From NCBI GenBank assembly GCA_963721305.1, contig CAVRIR010000003.1:620001-684000 (forward strand): 64,000 nucleotides of DNA, in the 5' to 3' direction. Positions 60,479 to 64,000 of this stretch are shown one piece after another. Below the pieces are notes generated by a model. That model did not search any database. It was given only the letters and a program-made list of their open reading frames with translations, and was not told where the DNA came from. How positions within the stretch are numbered: position 1 is the stretch's first letter; every line of letters begins with the position of its first letter. Origin of the DNA: DATAES01 sp963721305 (GTDB lineage Bacteria; Actinomycetota; Acidimicrobiia; Acidimicrobiales; JACDCH01). A program made the position numbers and the translations under genes.

Positions 60479-60748
60479 ATGCAGGACATCATGATCAGGA
60501 TCGAGACGGATGACTTCGATGCGTGGAAGGCACAGCACTATCTCCATGCCGACAACCGGGCCGCGTTCGGGATCAGCGACGGGCCCGCCTACCAGGACAT
60601 CGACAACCCCAACGCTGCGTTGTTCCACATCAAGACCGACGACATGGACCGGGCCATGCAGTGGTTCAAGACCGACACCTTCAAGGACGCGTCACGACTG
60701 GCCAAAGTCACCGGCCGCGCCTTCTTCCTCGCCCAGCCGCAAGCCTGA
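60479..60748 (+). CDS. Small protein, fourth gene of the MarR operon
   Basis: Protein of 89 residues. ATG at 60479 follows AAGGGAG. The sequence IMIRIETDDFDAWKAQHYLHADNRAAFGISDGPAYQDIDN, then ALFHIKTDDMDRAMQWFKTD, has a repeated strand-Asp-helix pattern typical of a dimeric alpha-beta barrel. It is 41 bp after the VOC gene on the same strand. Function unknown; stress-type monooxygenase-like folds are possible. Confidence 0.6.
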   Translation: MQDIMIRIETDDFDAWKAQHYLHADNRAAFGISDGPAYQDIDNPNAALFHIKTDDMDRAMQWFKTDTFKDASRLAKVTGRAFFLAQPQA

Positions 60749-60821
60749 CCGCATCAGACGAGATCACGAGACCGTCAACGCCACTGCTTTACGGCCTCTC
60801 CGCGTCCGTGCAGAACAGTTG

Positions 60822-61532
60822 TCAGACGGCGGCGATGCGCACGCAGCAGTAGCCCGGCGCCGGGTCGAGGCGGGCCCTCAGGTCATCGGTCGGTCCGAGT
60901 CCGTCGAGGAAGCCGTCGAGGAAGTCGAGGTTCATCCCGCAGACCAACGTGCGGTGCTCCTCCGAGAGTCGATGGAAGGGACAGTTCGCCAAGGCGATCT
61001 CCCCGCCGTGCCCGACCTCGGGCTCATACCCCTGGCGGGCCAGGACATCGAGGACAGCCGCTCGCCGGTCCCCTCGACGCTTCATGGTGCTCACGGCGTC
61101 GTGAGCCTCCTCACCGAGATGGCGTCCCGCTGCCCGTGCGGCTTCACGCACGCAGTCACCGACGGGCGACCCGGTGCGGGTCGACTCGGAGATCGCGGTC
61201 GCGAGCAGTGAACCAGCGAGGTCGTAGCGGCGTTCGGGGACCGAGGCGGCGAGCTCGTCGCTGGCGATGCGGTACAGCTTCGACGGACGGCCGGCGCCGG
61301 GACCCCGTCGGCCGCTGGTGCGCTCGAAACGGACGTCGAGGACACCGGCATCGACGAGCTTGTCGAGGTGGAACACCGCCACCGACCGGGAGACATCGAG
61401 TGCGGCAGCGGCCTCGTCGCGCGTGGTCCAGTCCTGCCTCGCGGCGAGGAGTCGGTAGAGGTCGCGCCGCAACGGCTGGTCGAGCGCCGAAATCGCGGCG
61501 ATCCGCTGCTCGAGGTCGGGACTCGTGGACAC
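60822..61532 (-). CDS. HTH regulator with Cys-rich C-terminal domain
   Basis: Protein of 236 residues from GTG at 61532. ArsR/DeoR-like winged helix (RRDLYRLLAARQDWTTRDEAAAALDVSRSVAVFHLDKLVDAGVLD), then a C-terminal sensor with ALANCPFHRLSEEHRTLVCGMN and APGYCCVRIAAV. The C-x(n)-C-x(n)-CC arrangement resembles Fe-S (SufR-like) sensor regulators. It is divergent from the DoxX-like gene, with an inverted repeat just upstream of its start. Ligand inferred only. Confidence 0.75.
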   Translation of the reverse strand: MSTSPDLEQRIAAISALDQPLRRDLYRLLAARQDWTTRDEAAAALDVSRSVAVFHLDKLVDAGVLDVRFERTSGRRGPGAGRPSKLYRIASDELAASVPERRYDLAGSLLATAISESTRTGSPVGDCVREAARAAGRHLGEEAHDAVSTMKRRGDRRAAVLDVLARQGYEPEVGHGGEIALANCPFHRLSEEHRTLVCGMNLDFLDGFLDGLGPTDDLRARLDPAPGYCCVRIAAV

Positions 61533-61539
61533 AAGGCCA

Positions 61540-61607
61540 TTCTAAAACAAAAGGAGCTTGACGCAAGAGATCTGGCTCTCTATCGTCAACCTCACTCACT
61601 TTTAGAA
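61540..61607. promoter_or_regulatory. Divergent operator pair TTCTAAAA / TTTTAGAA
   Basis: TTCTAAAA at 61540-61547 and its exact complement TTTTAGAA at 61600-61607 sit near the two divergent start codons, 52 bp apart. The AT-rich 8-mers stand out in this GC-rich sequence. They are candidate sites for the HTH regulator, perhaps forming a loop. Confidence 0.5.
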
Positions 61608-61618
61608 CGGAGCTGTTT

Positions 61619-62053
61619 ATGACCACGACCCTGGACCGGCCCATCGGACAAGCGGCTCGGCGGCAACTCGCCGATCCCGGCTTCCAAGCCTTCGCGCTGT
61701 TGCGAACCGCCTTTACCGTCGCCCCGATCCTGTTCGGGCTCGACAAGTTCCTGAACTGGCTCGTCGACTGGCCCATCTACCTCGCGCCGGAGATCAACGA
61801 CCTCGTTCCCGGGAACGCCCATCAGGCGATGCTCGCAGTTGGCGTCGTCGAGATCATCGCCGGCCTCGTCGTCGCGATCCGTCCGAAGTTCGGCGGTTAC
61901 CTCGTTGCCGCCTGGCTCGGCGGGATCATCGTCAACCTGCTGCTGCAGGCCGACTTCTACGACATCGCGCTGCGCGACTTCGGCCTCTTGCTCGCAGCAC
62001 TCGCGCTGGCTCGCCTGGCCACGGCCTTCGAGCGCGCGCCGGCCGGCGCCTGA
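61619..62053 (+). CDS. DoxX-like membrane protein
   Basis: Protein of 144 residues with four helices (FALLRTAFTVAPILFGLDKFLNWL, HQAMLAVGVVEIIAGLVVAI, GYLVAAWLGGIIVNLLLQ, DFGLLLAALALARLATAF). DoxX-type proteins occur with oxidoreductases and may handle thiosulfate or peroxide stress. It starts at ATG 61619 after CGGAG. Controlled, probably, by the Cys-rich HTH regulator opposite. Its quinone or heme link is unknown. Confidence 0.75.
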   Translation: MTTTLDRPIGQAARRQLADPGFQAFALLRTAFTVAPILFGLDKFLNWLVDWPIYLAPEINDLVPGNAHQAMLAVGVVEIIAGLVVAIRPKFGGYLVAAWLGGIIVNLLLQADFYDIALRDFGLLLAALALARLATAFERAPAGA

Positions 62054-62057
62054 CGGC

Positions 62058-62236
62058 ATGCGGCTCTCGATGACCCGCACCCGCGGCGTGTTGCCCCTGC
62101 ACTTCCTTGGGGCGGTGAACGCATGACCACCGCATTCGTGCTCTCAGGCGGCGGCAGCCTCGGCGCCGTGCAGGTCGTCCACGTCGACCACAGCGTGCAC
62201 CAGCGACGGTGCCGCGTGAGCGCTGTCGGGTCGACC
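62058..62236 (+). pseudogene. Gene scraps: patatin N-terminus and tail of another gene
   Basis: Between 62058 and 62125 a short frame MRLSMTRTRGVLPLHFLGAV and a TGA looks like the tail of a lost gene. It overlaps the ATG at 62123, which opens MTTAFVLSGGGSLGAVQV, exactly the oxyanion-hole start of patatin-like phospholipases. The patatin stops there and the frame runs through about 20 unrelated residues into the FAD reductase. A deletion is the simplest explanation. Confidence 0.5.
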
Positions 62237-63457
62237 GTGAAGACAACTCGCACGATCGTCGTCGTGGGCGCGAGCTTGGCCGGCGCGAAAGCGGCGGAGG
62301 GTGCGCGCGACGCAGGCTTCGACGGCCGCATCGTGCTGATCGGTGACGAACCGTGTGTTCCCTATGAGCGCCCTCCGCTGTCCAAGGCCGTCTTGCGCGG
62401 TGATGCGCAACCCTCCTCGACGCGCGTGCACGAGGTCGGGTTCTACGAGACGAACCAGATCGAGCTCGTCACCGGCACGGTTGTCTCGCTCGACACCGCT
62501 CGCCGCGAGGTTGCGCTCGATGACGGCACCGTCGTTGCCTTCGACGCGGCGGTACTCGCCACTGGGGCTGCGCCGCGACAGCTGTCGGTGCCAGGCGGTC
62601 GTCTTGCCGGTGTCCACACACTGCGGACAGTCGCCGATGCGGCCGTACTGCGCGAAGCCATTCGCGCAGCGGCGCGGGTCGCCATCGTCGGCGCCGGATG
62701 GATCGGTTCGGAGGTCGCCGCGTCCGCTAGCCAGATGGGCGCCGACGTCGTCCTGATCGACCCCGCGCCGACGCCCCTCCATCGTCTCCTGGGCGACCGG
62801 CTGGGCGCCGTCTTCAGTGCCCTGCATGGCGAGCACGCTGTAACGCTCCGCTTGGGCCAACGCGTCACCCAAATCCAGGGCCGTGAACGGGCCGAGGGAG
62901 TCGTCCTCGCGGACGGCACCTTCGAGCCTGCCGACCTCGTCATCGCCGGCATCGGCGTGACCCCTCGGACCGAGCTCGCCACCGCGGCCGGTCTACGAGT
63001 CGACAACGGCATCGTCGTCGACGAGCACCTGCGTACCAGCGCGGCGAATCTCTTCGCCGCGGGGGATGTGGCCAACGCGTGGCATCCCGACCTCGGCATG
63101 CAGCTGCGGGTCGAGCACTGGGCCAACGCCCTTCACCAGGGAACGACCGCTGGTCGCAACGCCGCCGGCCGAAACGAGACGTACGACCGGTTGCCGTACT
63201 TCTTCTCGGATCAATACGACCTCGGTCTCGAGTACGTCGGCCATCATCGGCCCGGCGACGCCGTCGTCGTGCGGGGCGACCTTGACGCCCGTCAGTTCAT
63301 TGCGTTCTGGCAGCGCGACGGTGTCGTCACTGCGGCCATGAGCGTCAACGTGTGGGACGTCGTCGACGACCTGCGGACACTCGTGGCCGAGCGGGGCGCG
63401 GTCGAAGCCGTCCAGCTGGCGAACGACGAACCACTCGAGTTGCGTAGCCGGAGTTGA
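62237..63457 (+). CDS. FAD-dependent ferredoxin/rhodocoxin reductase-like oxidoreductase
   Basis: Flavoprotein of 406 residues. GTG at 62237 is the start that gives the natural KTTRTIVVVGASLAGAKAAEGARDAGF, an ADP-binding fold for FAD. The NAD(P)-binding fold is RVAIVGAGWIGSEVAASASQMG, with VPYERPPLSK after the first and NLFAAGDVANAWHP in the FAD C-terminal motif. It matches ferredoxin-reductase components of Rieske or P450 systems. An in-frame ATG at 62123 would add a patatin scrap and is unlikely to be the true start. No ferredoxin or oxygenase lies in the window. Confidence 0.85.
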   Translation: MKTTRTIVVVGASLAGAKAAEGARDAGFDGRIVLIGDEPCVPYERPPLSKAVLRGDAQPSSTRVHEVGFYETNQIELVTGTVVSLDTARREVALDDGTVVAFDAAVLATGAAPRQLSVPGGRLAGVHTLRTVADAAVLREAIRAAARVAIVGAGWIGSEVAASASQMGADVVLIDPAPTPLHRLLGDRLGAVFSALHGEHAVTLRLGQRVTQIQGRERAEGVVLADGTFEPADLVIAGIGVTPRTELATAAGLRVDNGIVVDEHLRTSAANLFAAGDVANAWHPDLGMQLRVEHWANALHQGTTAGRNAAGRNETYDRLPYFFSDQYDLGLEYVGHHRPGDAVVVRGDLDARQFIAFWQRDGVVTAAMSVNVWDVVDDLRTLVAERGAVEAVQLANDEPLELRSRS

Positions 63458-63504
63458 CCGTGCTCGAGCAGTCTCGTGGGGGAGGTCCGTTCTAGGGTTG
63501 CCCG

Positions 63505-64000
63505 ATGGCCGAGCCGAAAGCGATCGCGATCGTTGGTGCGGGCCCAGGGCTCGGCTCGGCACTTGCACGACGGTTCGCAAAGGCGCGCTGGTCGGTCGCT
63601 CTCGTGTCCTTGCGCCAGGACGTGCTCGACGCTGGCCTGGCCGAGCTCGAGGAATTCGGGGTGAACGCGTGTGGCGCCCAAGCCGACGTTGCTGACCGCC
63701 CTGGCGTGGAGCGCGCCTTCGGCTCGATTGTCGATGCTGTCGGCGTGCCCGATGTCGTTGTTTACAACGCATCGATCTACCAGGCTGAGGCGGTCCTCGA
63801 GCTGTCGCACGAGTCGCTCCAGCTTGCGCTCGACATCCACGTCGTCGGCGCACTCAACACAGCCCAGTGCGCGATCGCGGCGATGCACCGAGCCGACGAC
63901 GGGGTGATCGTGTTCACCGTCAACAGCCTGGCAAGGTCCCCGGAAGCGATGTCGGCCGCGCTGAGCATCGGGAAGGGAGCGCAACTGAACCTCGCGCTGA
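63505..64000 (+). CDS. Short-chain dehydrogenase/reductase, 3' end outside window
   Basis: The open frame from ATG at 63505 runs past the window end. AIAIVGAGPGLGSALARRF is the cofactor G-x3-G-x-G, VVVYNASIY carries the NNAG-like Asn, and VIVFTVNSLARSPE contains the Ser strand. SAALSIGKGAQLNLAL has the Lys but the Tyr at Lys-4 is Leu, which departs from classical SDRs. It may be a classical-type reductase with an altered active site or a non-catalytic member. Confidence 0.75.
   Translation, partial: MAEPKAIAIVGAGPGLGSALARRFAKARWSVALVSLRQDVLDAGLAELEEFGVNACGAQADVADRPGVERAFGSIVDAVGVPDVVVYNASIYQAEAVLELSHESLQLALDIHVVGALNTAQCAIAAMHRADDGVIVFTVNSLARSPEAMSAALSIGKGAQLNLAL

Overview
The window is GC-rich DNA from an actinobacterium. 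GTG and TTG starts are common, stop and start codons often overlap (GTGA or ATGA), and there are many lipoproteins, BTAD/AAA regulators, F420/PPOX-type and LLM-type oxidoreductases, and a GWWQ...DGKWYPP leader protein of a kind common in Actinobacteria. I lean towards Acidimicrobiia, but this is inference. There is no rRNA, CRISPR array or complete prophage.

Layout. 1-3.0 kb: a GT4 glycosyltransferase cut by the window edge, about 1 kb without a convincing gene, a broken VOC gene and a HIT-family gene. 3.3-3.8 kb: a scar region with the 3' half of a tRNA-Cys and a solo end of an IS110-type element. 3.9-18.5 kb: two paralogous RCC1/fibronectin lipoproteins (14 and 7 repeats) bracket small envelope proteins, a two-domain cupredoxin, a methyltransferase/DUF2293 pair, a PIN/RHH toxin-antitoxin locus with a palindromic operator, an HxlR regulator divergent from a CMD-family gene, and an ECF sigma factor. 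18.6-28.2 kb: a large BTAD-AAA-TPR regulator with an upstream LLM oxidoreductase, a ferritin-like protein, an SGNH hydrolase, an orphan solute-binding lipoprotein and a zinc alcohol dehydrogenase. 28.2-40.2 kb: a run of mostly core genes, including DUF2461, a winged-helix protein, a bifunctional PutA, a polyprenol/mannosyl-type glycosylation locus, a class V aminotransferase, an Lrp regulator divergent from 4-hydroxyphenylpyruvate dioxygenase, and tRNA-Val. 40.2-50 kb is accessory: an IS481-type element against the tRNA-Val 3' end, a large non-secreted Asp-box propeller protein with a small partner, a decayed IS110 with its non-coding (bridge-RNA-type) end, and a truncated acyl-CoA dehydrogenase. 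50-64 kb: an OafA-type acyltransferase, small stress-type proteins, an MBL hydrolase, a second (frameshifted) BTAD-AAA regulator, a hemerythrin-MarR-VOC-small protein operon under an 18-bp palindrome, a DoxX-like protein opposite a Cys-containing HTH regulator, a FAD reductase joined to a patatin remnant, and an SDR running off the end.

How it fits together. Several regulator/target pairs can be read directly from inverted repeats in their intergenic regions (TA, HxlR, Lrp, MarR, HTH/DoxX). Proline (PutA) and tyrosine (HPPD) catabolism are represented. Mobile elements cluster next to tRNA sequence and broken genes. An unusual number of conserved genes carry single-base frameshifts, especially at 12.6-13.5, 32.9, 35.8 and 53-57 kb. 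Sequencing error and real decay cannot be told apart from the sequence alone.
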